The position numbers and the translations under genes were made by a program. The notes beneath the pieces were generated by a model. It saw only the letters and a list, made by a program, of their open reading frames with translations, did no database searches and was not told the origin of the DNA. Shown here in pieces: positions 8,451 through 16,401 of a stretch of 22,288 nt of DNA (its first letter is position 1; each line of letters starts with the position of its first letter). The stretch is taken from positions 1 to 22,288 of the forward strand of contig CAZQKW010000054.1 of the NCBI GenBank assembly GCA_964594075.1. The letters run 5' to 3'. This DNA comes from CAZQKW01 sp964594075. GTDB taxonomy: Bacteria > Desulfobacterota > WTBG01 > CAIYCZ01.

Positions 8451-8466
8451 CTTACCGGCTGGTAAG
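8451..8466. repeat. Short perfect inverted repeat in the leader of the dikinase-like gene
   Basis: CTTACC (8451-8456) and GGTAAG (8461-8466) pair around a 4-nt loop, about 20 bp upstream of the dikinase-like start. It could be a small operator or a leader hairpin, or chance. Just beyond it at 8474-8488 lies an AT-rich stretch (TATAATATATGATAA) that could hold a -10 element for the minus-strand gene. Confidence 0.3.
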
Positions 8467-8506
8467 GGCTCGCGTATAATATATGATAAGGCGCAAGAGT
8501 ACCCCC

Positions 8507-9112
8507 CTACGGAGCAGGCGGGAGACCTTGTTTTTGCTGGAGAATATTGTAATACGTAAAATCATCTTTGCGCAGATAGTTGGTGCAAAAAAACAGCAGA
8601 CTGGTCAATAAACCAAAAAGCGTAAAAACCACATCGCGTTCTACCAAATAAATGATGCCCGGAATGAAAAGAAGCTGCAATTTTTTGAGGTGAATGCTTA
8701 TTCGCGCAAGGACGGCAAGGGCGATCCAGGTGCATAGCAGGGTCACGCACGCATAGGGCGACAGGATACCTATGCTCCAGAAGGCTGCAGTGCTGCCCTT
8801 TCCCCCTTTGCCTTTAAGGAAAACAGAGAAACTGGTGCCAACCAGCGAACAGAAGACACATAAAAACACAACAAGATGATTATCCGGGAAGAAAGTTTTT
8901 GCTGCCATAATCGGCACCACCCCTTTGGAGGTTTCCCCTAAAATGCTGACAATGCCTGCAGCGGTGCCACCGACTTTAAAGGTATTGGTGACGCTGATAT
9001 TGCCGGTTCCCTCTTCGGTAAGATTTTTCCCGGTCAGAATGCGCGTGGCAATATACCCAAAGGGAATGGAACCGTATATGTATGACAGCACTGCAAACAG
9101 GCTTGCGTTCAT
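8507..9112 (-). CDS. PlsY-like glycerol-3-phosphate acyltransferase, divergent
   Basis: A 201-aa polytopic inner-membrane protein of the PlsY family, which acylates glycerol-3-phosphate from acyl-phosphate in phospholipid synthesis. Seen: YGSIPFGYI (13-21); GTGNISVTNTF (36-46), usually GSGNIGATN; SKGVVPI (62-68); and GTSFSVFLKGKGGKGSTAA (92-110), usually GHxFPVFxxFKGGKGVAT. The normally invariant His of that last motif is Thr93 and the GGKGVAT element reads GGKGSTA. Five or so hydrophobic segments and the length fit PlsY. Because of these changes it may be a paralogue with a shifted substrate or reduced activity. The ATG at 9112 is clear. It is divergent from the DedA gene and lies 76 bp upstream of the dikinase-like gene, so it may head that operon. 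Confidence 0.75.
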   Translation of the reverse strand: MNASLFAVLSYIYGSIPFGYIATRILTGKNLTEEGTGNISVTNTFKVGGTAAGIVSILGETSKGVVPIMAAKTFFPDNHLVVFLCVFCSLVGTSFSVFLKGKGGKGSTAAFWSIGILSPYACVTLLCTWIALAVLARISIHLKKLQLLFIPGIIYLVERDVVFTLFGLLTSLLFFCTNYLRKDDFTYYNILQQKQGLPPAP

Positions 9113-9135
9113 GACTTGATTAAGCCCTCATGCGG

Positions 9136-9161
9136 TGATAATAATATATGATAATAATATA
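9136..9161. repeat. Perfect 13-bp tandem duplication, AT-rich
   Basis: TGATAATAATATA occurs twice in immediate succession (9136-9148 and 9149-9161), followed by a further partial GATTATGAT. It lies in the shared upstream region of the divergent plsY-like and DedA genes, 24 bp from the plsY-like start, where promoter or regulator sites are expected. Confidence 0.6.
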
Positions 9162-9248
9162 GATTATGATAGCGTTGCAGAAAAACGGTTTCGTAAACAG
9201 GCGTGATCTATGACTATTTATAACCCCCTTTTCGGTCACGGTAAGAAC

Positions 9249-9276
9249 TTGTCGGACAGCAATTAAATGATACAAT
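9249..9276 (+). promoter_or_regulatory. Candidate sigma70-type promoter for the DedA gene
   Basis: TTGTCG (9249-9254) and TACAAT (9271-9276) are separated by 16 bp. They match the -35 and -10 consensus at 4 of 6 and 5 of 6 positions. The ATG of the DedA gene is 60 bp downstream. Confidence 0.4.
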
Positions 9277-9335
9277 TATATTGATTTTCTAAGGTCTTTT
9301 TTAGCATACGAAGATGGGAATTGCAAAATAAAACC

Positions 9336-9926
9336 ATGTCAGCAGAGCATCTTATCAACAACTATGGCTATCTGGCGGTATTCGTTGGCGCACTCATGGA
9401 GGGAGAAACCATCATGGTTCTGGCGGGCCTTGCGGTTCATTTAGGATACTTGAAGCTGCCGCAGGTCATTGTCATTGCGTCTGTTGCCACTATTTTTTGC
9501 GATCAATGTTTTTATTTTATGGGAAACACATTTGGCAAGGGATTTTTAGAAAAACGACCGGCATTTAAAGCGCGCACGGCCCGGTTTCGCGCTCTTCTCA
9601 AACGCTACCAAAACCTGGCAGTGTTTGGCTTCCGTTTTATGTATGGAATGCGTATTATAGCGCCTTTTGTCATAGGCATGAGCGGCATTTCGGTGCAGCG
9701 GTTCGTGATTCTCAATATTATAAGCGCTTTTTTCTGGACGATCACGTTCTGCGCGGGAGGTTATTTTTTCGGGGCAGCGCTGAAGCTTATTATGGGTGAT
9801 ATTAAACATCACGGGATAGAGCTAATGGTGGTTATCGGCGTTGCGGGTCTTCTGGTCTGGTTCGTGCTTGTATGCTGGCATAAAATACGCAAAGATGATA
9901 CCCGTCAGACAGAAAATGGCGATTAA
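9336..9926 (+). CDS. DedA family membrane protein
   Basis: A 196-aa inner-membrane protein of the DedA (SNARE-associated/VTT) family, involved in membrane lipid or undecaprenyl-phosphate flipping and proton-motive-force homeostasis. Seen: GALMEGETIMVLAGLAVHLG with the family's acidic residue near the start; the signature FGFRFMYGMRIIAPFVIGMSG in the middle, matching the conserved basic RFxxGxRxxxPF block; a hydrophobic C-terminal helix (LMVVIGVAGLLVWFVLVCW); and a charged tail. ATG 9336 is chosen over TTG 9321 because it places the first helix as usual; no strong ribosome binding site supports either. A neighbour in lipid metabolism (plsY-like) is compatible with a membrane role but they are divergently transcribed. 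Confidence 0.85.
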   Translation: MSAEHLINNYGYLAVFVGALMEGETIMVLAGLAVHLGYLKLPQVIVIASVATIFCDQCFYFMGNTFGKGFLEKRPAFKARTARFRALLKRYQNLAVFGFRFMYGMRIIAPFVIGMSGISVQRFVILNIISAFFWTITFCAGGYFFGAALKLIMGDIKHHGIELMVVIGVAGLLVWFVLVCWHKIRKDDTRQTENGD

Positions 9927-10124
9927 TAAACTTGAGGGTATCTTTCAGACCGTGATGGTGGCAAAAAAACAGACACCGCCGCATTGCAGCATATTTATTC
10001 AGCGGTCTTGGAAATACTGTTGTAAAAATTCATTCGTCTTTTTCAACAAGGTCTTGCCGGGACGTCCGGTTTTATATTATTTAATTAATAATGTGCAGAT
10101 TTTTCAGTTCATCTCCCCTCACCT
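9927..10124. other. Intergenic region without a recognised gene
   Basis: About 200 bp between the DedA gene and the 553-aa gene. It becomes AT-rich (TTATATTATTTAATTAATAA) shortly before the downstream start, where a promoter would be expected, but no good -35/-10 pair was identified. Confidence 0.4.
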
Positions 10125-11786
10125 ATGAACCTGAAAGAAATTAAAACATCGGCGATACCAAAACGCCGGTTATTTCAGATTGAACGGGCTATAGTCCGTG
10201 AAATGACAGACCTGTGGTTCAAGCAGGGCTGCTATTTTGAGGGCAACTTCTCCGATAATGTTGACGTCACATTTCAGGGGCAGCAAATTAATGTAAAGTT
10301 CAAGTTGACCCGGGGTCTCAAGCAGGGCTCATCCGAAGCCACGGTGAACGAACTCATAAAGAGCCTGATTCTCACCATGGCAACCGATCCGCACACGGGG
10401 CAGCTTTTGGAAAATTATGAATACGTTATCGGCAACATACTTGACGTATTTATCTACCGCCTTAAGGAGCTGGGGGATAGAAAATTTTTATTAGACCGCC
10501 TCATGACCCTTGACCTTGGATTTCGCGTGCATTTTGGTCTGGGAGACGCCTTCGCGCCGATCAGCAATGCGCGACGGTTTCTGGATGAAGTGCTCATAAG
10601 CGCCACCAGTTCAACCCCTGAAGAAACGGTTGGCCGGTTGTTGGAGGCAGTGCGGGAGACTGAAAAGCTGGGACTGCATGAACCCGGGGTGACGTTTCAT
10701 ATCAGCATGGAGAATGATAATCGAGCGAGTTTTATATGTCTGCCTTTTGGCATACAGCAGGCAACCCTGGTTCCGCTCATTAGCGAACATACGCTGCGGT
10801 GTAATTTTATCGGCACCACCGCCGGTGAAGGCAGCTATCAACCCCGCATGTTTAAGGTTGACGCGCCGAGTCGTCCCTTGCAGTTTGTCCGCCGCAAGGG
10901 GTTTCATTTCTCTTTTGATGAGCCGTCACTTATGGAAAAGCTCTCGTCAGCAGAGAGCAGGCGCAGCGACTTTACAGAGAATGAGCTGTCATTTCTCAAG
11001 CTTCTGTTTAACGAATATGTAACGTTGGCGCATTTTTTCCTCCGCAGCCAGATGATTGATCCGGGGGTTCGCCTGCTGATGATTTTTCCCCGACTTAACT
11101 TTTTCAAAATCCTCCATGAAGATCTGCCCGAACTTCCTGCTTTTGAGCCGCAAACGCTGGGTGAATTAGCCTCTTACTATAGGCTGCGTTTTCATCTGGA
11201 AGACCAACCCGCTCACCAGGGCCACCAGGAGTCGCAGCGTATCCCCGAACGGGTGCTTCAGGAACGGAAACGGCAGGCGCTCCAAGCGCTTTCTCAAAGC
11301 ACCATTGCCCATATTCACAGCCCCCTGAAGAAAATAGACCGAGACCTGTGCCGGTTCAAGGCCGGTCATCTGCTCAACGACGCTATACTGGAACGCATCC
11401 AAAAACGGCTGCAGGGAATCTCCGGGTATTTGAAAGAGTTGCACGCCATTAAACGGATTGTTATTGACGAGCAGACCCAGGAGCTCGATCTTGCCGCATG
11501 CATCAAGGAGCAGCGCCCAGAAGAGCGGATGGCGGCTCTTGATGAAATATCCAGCAACATTCAATTGGCTGAGATCGAGCCGCTTAAGGATGTTATAACC
11601 AATAAAATGCTGGACTATCTTTCATTTGCCACCATCAGGCTTGAACAACTGCAGAAAGTCGCTGCGCCCGCGATTAAAGAAGAGATTATTGATGAACTGA
11701 ATTCCCATACCCGCATGATTCTCAATCAATCAAAGGCGTTCTATAAGCTCCTCGTTAATAGCGGCTGGGAAGTGCGGCCGCGCTGA
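10125..11786 (+). CDS. Hypothetical protein, 553 aa, no recognised family
   Basis: I do not recognise this protein. It is long and has coding-like composition, so it is very likely real. It has no signal peptide or membrane helix and should be cytosolic. Residues 1-300 look mixed alpha/beta, with strand-like runs such as NVDVTFQGQQINVKFKL (45-61) and GVTFHISM. Residues about 300-360 are hydrophobic and helical (ENELSFLKLLFNEYVTLAHF). From about 385 the protein is strongly helical and charged (RVLQERKRQALQAL, then repeated KR/EE-rich helices to the end), compatible with a coiled coil or helical bundle. No nucleotide-binding loop, metal-binding Cys/His cluster or protease motif is apparent. It stands alone, convergent with uvrC with only 29 bp between them. 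The ATG has no evident ribosome binding site. Confidence 0.8.
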   Translation: MNLKEIKTSAIPKRRLFQIERAIVREMTDLWFKQGCYFEGNFSDNVDVTFQGQQINVKFKLTRGLKQGSSEATVNELIKSLILTMATDPHTGQLLENYEYVIGNILDVFIYRLKELGDRKFLLDRLMTLDLGFRVHFGLGDAFAPISNARRFLDEVLISATSSTPEETVGRLLEAVRETEKLGLHEPGVTFHISMENDNRASFICLPFGIQQATLVPLISEHTLRCNFIGTTAGEGSYQPRMFKVDAPSRPLQFVRRKGFHFSFDEPSLMEKLSSAESRRSDFTENELSFLKLLFNEYVTLAHFFLRSQMIDPGVRLLMIFPRLNFFKILHEDLPELPAFEPQTLGELASYYRLRFHLEDQPAHQGHQESQRIPERVLQERKRQALQALSQSTIAHIHSPLKKIDRDLCRFKAGHLLNDAILERIQKRLQGISGYLKELHAIKRIVIDEQTQELDLAACIKEQRPEERMAALDEISSNIQLAEIEPLKDVITNKMLDYLSFATIRLEQLQKVAAPAIKEEIIDELNSHTRMILNQSKAFYKLLVNSGWEVRPR

Positions 11787-11815
11787 GCTGTCTGACTGTG
11801 TGCCGCGGCGTGATC

Positions 11816-13756
11816 TTACGGTTCTCGAGTGGGTGCGCCATTGGCCGGGTTTTGAGAGGGGATTTTTGAGGACTGCTGCGGCGTCAAATCCTTCCGGAAA
11901 AATTGGTAAATAAGCGCTGCCTGGTTTTTATTGAGGAAGGGGAGCATGGCAAGCTGTTGCTGTGTTGCCGCCTCTATGTGCTCAAGCGAGCCAAAGTGCT
12001 GAAGAACGCGTTGCGCGGTAATTTTTCCGATCCCTTTGATGCGTTCCAGCGGGGAGCTGAGGTCCTGCGTGCCTTTCAGTTTTTGATAATAGGTAATAGC
12101 ACAGCGGTGCGCTTCGTCGCGGATTCGTTGCAAGAGAAGAAGGGCGCCAGAGCGCGGTGCAAGCATGAGCGGACTTTTCCGATGCGGCACGAATATTTTA
12201 TCTTCCTGAGCGCCGCGCCCTGTTTTGTTTTGAGCCGGGACGCGCCCTTTAGCCAGCGCTATAGCGTCAACGCTGTGGATACCCACATCCTGCAAGGCGC
12301 GGAGCAGCACCGCAAGCTGTCCTTTTCCCCCGTCAACCATGAGCAGATCAGGCAGTCGCTGCTCGGCCTGCAGGCGCGTGAGATGCCGCGACAGCACCTC
12401 ATACATCATGGCATAATCATCCGCCTGTTGCACGGTTTTAATCCGGAACCGCCGGTAGCCGTCCTTTTTCGGTTCGCCCTGCACAAAGCGCACGGTTGCG
12501 CCAACCGCCGAAGTGCCGGAGATATTGGAGATGTCAACACATTCAATGCAGGCAGGAAAATTTTTCAGGGACAGCTTTTCCTGCAGCATGGCAAGCAGGG
12601 CGCGATTATCGCGCGGCGCCGGGGCGGCCTTGCGGTTAAACAGTATACAGGCGTTTTGCTCTGCCATTTTAAGCAGTTCATAGCGGGCTCCATGGGTCAC
12701 CGTGATTATCGGCACAGTGCGGCCGCTGATTTCGCGCAGCCAGTCCTGCACCAGATCTTTATCCGGCAGCGGAAGCGGAACGATGATTTCCTGCGGGATG
12801 AATTTTCCCGTATCATAGAACTGGGTAAGAAATGAAGACAGCACCTCTTCATCAGGCATCGAGAGATTGTGCAGGGTATAGCTGCGGCTGCCACTCAGCC
12901 GCCCGCTTCGCACAAAAAGCACCACCATCTCCATCCGGTCTTCTTCTCGATGCCATGCAAACACATCGCGGTCAGTAAAATCAAGGCTGACAATCGTCTG
13001 CCGCTCAAGGGTTTCCTCGAGCGCTTTAATGCGGTCGCGGATGCGGGCTGCCTGTTCAAAACGCAGCGCCTGGGATTCCAGCTCCATCCGCTTTCTGAGC
13101 GAGGCGATGATTTCTCTGCCGCGCCCCTGCAAAAAGAGCTGCACTTCATGGACCGTTTCTCGATATTCTTTTTCATCAACCCTGCAGCAGCACGGAGCAG
13201 GACACTGGCCTAACTGGTAGTAAATGCACGGTCGTTTTTTTTCAAGGCGTTTGCCGTGGCACTTTCGCAACGGGAAAATCTGGTTGATCAGCTTGAGCGT
13301 TTCGCGCACTGCCGCGGCAGATGCAAACGGCCCAAAATATTGCGCGCCATCCGTGTGCGCCTGGCGGGCAATCGTCAGGGCCGGATAAGGCTCATCCAGA
13401 GAGAGGCGCAGATAAGGATAATTCTTGTCATCGCGCAGGCTTACATTAAAGCGCGGACGGTATTTCTTAATAAGATTGTTCTCAAGGATGAGAGCATCTT
13501 TTTCTGTATTGGTGACAATCGTTTCAATGTCCGCGATTCTGGAAACCAGGATTTGTGTCTTATAGCGCTGATCCTGTGGATGGTGAAAATACGATCTGAC
13601 ACGATGTTTAAGGTTCTTTGCCTTGCCGACATAAAGGACGGTACCCGTGATGTCCTTCATCAGATACACGCCCGGCAGTGCGGGCAGCCGAGCGCGTTTT
13701 TCTTCAAGGTTTTTTTGCACCTGTTGCGGAACGATAGACGGGCGATTTTTGTTCAT
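11816..13756 (-). CDS. uvrC: UvrABC system protein C (excinuclease subunit)
   Basis: A 646-aa nucleotide excision repair endonuclease that incises both sides of a UvrB-bound lesion. Domains in order: GIY-YIG nuclease with LPGVYLMKDITGTVLYVGKA (26-45); a Cys-rich stretch (RKCHGKRLEKKRPCIYYQ, then LGQCPAPCCCRV); a UVR motif for UvrB contact (LESQALRFEQAARIRDRI); the RNase-H-like C-nuclease with ECVDISNISG and LLMVDGGKGQL carrying the catalytic Asp residues; and a helix-hairpin-helix (IKGIGKITAQRVLQHFGSLE). Length is typical. ATG 13756 is preferred over the GTG at 13780. It is divergent from thrC, and no uvrA or uvrB is nearby. Confidence 0.95.
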   Translation of the reverse strand: MNKNRPSIVPQQVQKNLEEKRARLPALPGVYLMKDITGTVLYVGKAKNLKHRVRSYFHHPQDQRYKTQILVSRIADIETIVTNTEKDALILENNLIKKYRPRFNVSLRDDKNYPYLRLSLDEPYPALTIARQAHTDGAQYFGPFASAAAVRETLKLINQIFPLRKCHGKRLEKKRPCIYYQLGQCPAPCCCRVDEKEYRETVHEVQLFLQGRGREIIASLRKRMELESQALRFEQAARIRDRIKALEETLERQTIVSLDFTDRDVFAWHREEDRMEMVVLFVRSGRLSGSRSYTLHNLSMPDEEVLSSFLTQFYDTGKFIPQEIIVPLPLPDKDLVQDWLREISGRTVPIITVTHGARYELLKMAEQNACILFNRKAAPAPRDNRALLAMLQEKLSLKNFPACIECVDISNISGTSAVGATVRFVQGEPKKDGYRRFRIKTVQQADDYAMMYEVLSRHLTRLQAEQRLPDLLMVDGGKGQLAVLLRALQDVGIHSVDAIALAKGRVPAQNKTGRGAQEDKIFVPHRKSPLMLAPRSGALLLLQRIRDEAHRCAITYYQKLKGTQDLSSPLERIKGIGKITAQRVLQHFGSLEHIEAATQQQLAMLPFLNKNQAALIYQFFRKDLTPQQSSKIPSQNPANGAPTREP

Positions 13757-13849
13757 GATAATATATTTTACTGTGAGCACGACGCCATTGTCAATGAAAG
13801 CCCGATAAATCCTGCCTTATGAGAATAAGACTTTTACCCAAAAAGTGCC

Positions 13850-14070
13850 TTTAGAGTTGAGGCGCTTGACACGGGAACATGAAAACGCAAGGGATTATCA
13901 GACAGGAAAGCCAAAGCCGTGTAAGTCTCTCAATACCGCCTGCTATGTGCGGAATACCCACGGTGCCGGCGTGGTAATGAAGCCACATGAACATAGTGGC
14001 GCGACAGGTCCCTCATCCGTACTATAGTCGTAGTAACGAAAAATTGTGAGGAAAGGCCAATGATAAGGAT
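13850..14070 (+). ncRNA. Strongly structured RNA-like region, possible group II intron domain I remnant
   Basis: Three perfect hairpins follow one another: CCGC/GCGG (13936-13939 with 13949-13952), CCACG/CGTGG (13958-13962 with 13970-13974) and GCCAC/GTGGC (13982-13986 with 13996-14000), then ACTA/TAGT (14021-14024 with 14031-14034). The hairpins are packed with gaps of 5 to 20 nt, unlike ordinary spacer. The general pattern, including GGAACATGAAAACGC near 13874 and the closing GAGGAAAGG near 14048, recalls bacterial group II intron domain I sequence, but no domain V and no reverse transcriptase follow. Plus strand is assumed from that resemblance. A 60-codon frame at 13845-14027 crosses it and is not a convincing protein. 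Alternative: a cis-acting thrC leader. Confidence 0.35.
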
Positions 14071-14134
14071 TGTTGACTTGAATGATTAATTAGTATAGCC
14101 TTACCATTATCAGTAGTTATGATAACGACTTATA

Positions 14135-15586
14135 ATGCCAGCTCATAATAAAACAGGAATGCAAGAAATTAACCTGCGGGAATTCCCGCCGGACATCAGG
14201 GATTATCTGATTCCCGATTATACGGGCGATGTGGTTTATGAATGCATAGCATGCGGCGCAACCTTCAGCCTCAATCAATTCCTCTATACCTGCCCATCGT
14301 GCAAAAGCCTGCTGCGGCTGCGCGACAGGGATTTTGCTTCCCTAAAAAAAATCCCCGGGTCCCAATGGCAGAAGATTTTTAACTACCGCAGGCTGCTCAG
14401 CATTGAAAGCCTGCAGGGGATTTTTCTGTACAAGGAAATATTGTTTCCCGCTATTCCGCTTCATGATGTCATTTACCTGGGCGAAGGACATACGGCGCTG
14501 GTGCGGGCAAACCCCGAGTTGAGCCGGGACGTGGGCATTGATTTTTTTGTAAAAAATGACGGGTTTAATCCGTCAGCAAGTTTTAAAGACCGCGGCATGG
14601 CCAGCGCAAGTAGCTTCATCAATTATTCCATACGCACCCGCGGGTTAACGGATGTGCTGGGCATCTGCGCTTCTACCGGCGACACCTCTGCGGCGGCCGC
14701 CCTGTATCTGAGCTATCTTGACAAGCGGGTGGTCAAATCAGTGGTGCTCCTGCCGCAGGGAAAAGTCACGCCCCAGCAGTTGTCGCAGCCCCTGGCCAGC
14801 GGCGCAACCGTGATTGAAATACCCGGTGTATTTGACGACTGCATGAAGATCGTTGAGGAACTTGCGGAACATTACGAAGTGTGCCTGCTTAATTCAAAGA
14901 ACCCAATTCGGATTATGGGGCAGAAATCATATGCCTATGAAGTGGCCCAGCAGCTCCAGTATGATACCAGAGATCTGGTGGTGGTGGTGCCTATCGGTAA
15001 TGCCGGCAATGTAACCGCCATAATGGAGGGCTTTATTGATCTCTATAGCCTTGATATTATTCCTGAACTGCCGTTCATACTGGGGGTGCAGAGCACCCAT
15101 GCCAATCCGGTGGCAAAATGGAAAGCAACCGGCACCTACCAGCCGGTTTCCGTGCGTCCCAGCGTGGCCCAAGCTGCCATGATCGGCGATCCCGTCTCGT
15201 TTCCCAAAGTGCGGCACCTGGTTGAAAATCATTTTCGGGAACAGTTTATGACCGTCGAGGTTGAGGAGCAGGAGATCATTGAAGGCATGCTTCAGGCAAA
15301 TCGCTACGGCCATGTTGTCTGCACCCAGGGCGGAGAATCAATAGCCGGTCTGCGAAAGGCGGTTGCCTGCGGGATGGTTCACAAACGGCACAGGGTGGTG
15401 GTTGATTCAACCTCCCATCAGCTCAAATTTTCCAATTTTCAGCAGATGTATTTTGAGAATGCCTACCCTGCGGAGTATGAAATTACCCCGCAGAAAAAGT
15501 TTATCAACAAGCCCGTCGTGCTTGATGCCTCAGCGGGCGCTGTTGCGCAGTTTCTCAACCTGAAGAAACTGGCGCACAACCAATAA
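14135..15586 (+). CDS. thrC: Threonine synthase
   Basis: A 483-aa PLP-dependent enzyme that converts O-phosphohomoserine to threonine. An N-terminal zinc-ribbon-like element has Cys37, Cys40, Cys53 and Cys56 (CIACG and CPSCK), as in many class I threonine synthases. The PLP-binding lysine is in NPSASFKDRGM (Lys151). ICASTGDTSAAAALY follows as the phosphate-contacting block, and PIGNAGN later binds cofactor phosphate. The C-terminal third is long, as in the larger bacterial forms. The start could be ATG 14135 or ATG 14159; neither has a clear ribosome binding site and both keep the zinc ribbon. It is not linked to other threonine genes. TTGACT at 14073-14078 could be a -35 element, but a matching -10 is weak. 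Confidence 0.9.
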   Translation: MPAHNKTGMQEINLREFPPDIRDYLIPDYTGDVVYECIACGATFSLNQFLYTCPSCKSLLRLRDRDFASLKKIPGSQWQKIFNYRRLLSIESLQGIFLYKEILFPAIPLHDVIYLGEGHTALVRANPELSRDVGIDFFVKNDGFNPSASFKDRGMASASSFINYSIRTRGLTDVLGICASTGDTSAAAALYLSYLDKRVVKSVVLLPQGKVTPQQLSQPLASGATVIEIPGVFDDCMKIVEELAEHYEVCLLNSKNPIRIMGQKSYAYEVAQQLQYDTRDLVVVVPIGNAGNVTAIMEGFIDLYSLDIIPELPFILGVQSTHANPVAKWKATGTYQPVSVRPSVAQAAMIGDPVSFPKVRHLVENHFREQFMTVEVEEQEIIEGMLQANRYGHVVCTQGGESIAGLRKAVACGMVHKRHRVVVDSTSHQLKFSNFQQMYFENAYPAEYEITPQKKFINKPVVLDASAGAVAQFLNLKKLAHNQ

Positions 15587-15610
15587 TGCGCTCTTTACAG
15601 AGCACACCAC

Positions 15611-15617
15611 AAAGGAG
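15611..15617 (+). promoter_or_regulatory. Strong Shine-Dalgarno of the RRM gene
   Basis: AAAGGAG lies 6 bp before the ATG at 15624. It is notable because most other genes in this window start without a visible Shine-Dalgarno. Confidence 0.8.
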
Positions 15618-15623
15618 AACACA

Positions 15624-15980
15624 ATGAATATCTACGTGGGTAATTTAGCTGCAGGGATAACTGAAGATGAATTGCGCCAGGCATTTGAAGGCTTCGGCAA
15701 GGTAGATTCAACGCGAATTATCAAAGACCGGTTCAGCGGCCAGTCGCGCGGCTTTGGATTTGTGGAAATGCCGGATCGTGCTCAGGCGCAGGCCGCAATT
15801 GAAGGCATGAACGGCAAGGACCTGAAGGGACAAAGCCTGAAGGTAAACGAAGCTCGTCCCCCTGCTGACCGGCGGGGCGGAGGCGGCAGACGAGACTTTG
15901 GCGGCAGTGGCGGCGGCCGAAGAGGACCGCGTGGAGGAGGAGAGAGAGGGGGATTTGGCAGCGGCCGCCGAAACTGGTAA
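15624..15980 (+). CDS. RRM-domain RNA-binding protein with glycine/arginine-rich tail
   Basis: A 118-aa single-stranded RNA-binding protein of the bacterial/cyanobacterial Rbp type. One RRM fills residues 1-80: RNP2 is IYVGNL (3-8) and RNP1 is RGFGFVEM (42-49), with the aromatic residues needed for base stacking (Tyr4, Phe44, Phe46). The tail (about 84-118) is an RGG-like low-complexity run of Gly and Arg ending in RRNW, expected to be disordered and RNA-binding. Such proteins are often cold-induced or act as RNA chaperones. It has the best ribosome binding site in the window and its own intrinsic terminator at 16096, so it is probably an abundant, independently expressed transcript or the tail of a thrC unit. 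Confidence 0.92.
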   Translation: MNIYVGNLAAGITEDELRQAFEGFGKVDSTRIIKDRFSGQSRGFGFVEMPDRAQAQAAIEGMNGKDLKGQSLKVNEARPPADRRGGGGRRDFGGSGGGRRGPRGGGERGGFGSGRRNW

Positions 15981-16095
15981 GCGGCATTCTTTGCCGACTA
16001 AGACGCATCTCATTGCCAGGCAAATTTTTATCAGTAGTTATTTACTGTCTGATTGCCGTACTACCTACCGGTGTGGGCGGGGAATGTGTGCACGC

Positions 16096-16137
16096 GCCAT
16101 TATTGAAACCAAACACTGTTTCAATAATGGCTTTTTT
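16096..16137 (+). terminator. Strong intrinsic terminator
   Basis: GCCATTATTGAAAC (16096-16109) and GTTTCAATAATGGC (16118-16131) form a perfect 14-bp stem with an 8-nt loop, followed directly by TTTTTT. It lies 116 bp after the RRM gene and ends that transcript. Confidence 0.9.
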
Positions 16138-16140
16138 GTT

Positions 16141-16369
16141 ATAATGACTTATCAGAAAGAGCAGGGATTTATGCAGCATATTGAGGCGCTCCGGCCTTAC
16201 ACAAAAACAACTGCACGGTTTCGCGACTGCAGCTGCACCTGCTCCTGAAAGGTATGTCGCGGCGGTGAGGCGAGAGAAAAAATTCAAGATTCTTGCCGAG
16301 ATATGAATGGGCACGTGCCGGTTTTAGTCATACTGTCGGACCTTGCAAGCTTTTGCCGATGGCTCTGGG
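16141..16369. other. Non-coding gap before obg
   Basis: I see no gene here. A 25-codon frame from 16170 has no family signature. The ribosomal protein genes bL21 and bL27, which commonly precede obg, are not present. Confidence 0.5.
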
Positions 16370-16397
16370 TTGATAGCTGAGGCACTTATCAGATATT
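16370..16397 (+). promoter_or_regulatory. Candidate promoter for obg, close to the start codon
   Basis: TTGATA (16370-16375) and GATATT (16392-16397) are 16 bp apart and match the consensus at 5 and 4 of 6 positions. Transcription would begin at about 16403, essentially on the ATG at 16402, giving a leaderless or nearly leaderless message. There is no Shine-Dalgarno upstream to contradict this. Confidence 0.3.
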
Positions 16398-16401
16398 GCT
16401 T

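Noticed and set aside
10057..10073. Terminator after the DedA gene
   Set aside because: The CCGG/CCGG stem is only 4 bp with four T residues, too weak to call.
11903..12835. 310-codon plus-strand open frame
   Set aside because: It is antisense to uvrC, which has full domain support; the frame has no recognisable domain.
13256..13822. 188-codon plus-strand open frame
   Set aside because: It is opposite the UvrC GIY-YIG region and has no recognisable family.
13845..14027. 60-aa gene between uvrC and thrC
   Set aside because: No start signal; the sequence is dominated by RNA-like stem-loops, which explain it better.
13850..14134. Known riboswitch class for thrC (for example cobalamin or SAM)
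   Set aside because: None of the conserved core motifs of those classes was recognised.
14131..14136. TATAAT at the thrC start as a promoter
   Set aside because: No -35 at the right distance; it would require the downstream ATG 14159. Left as an ambiguity rather than a feature.
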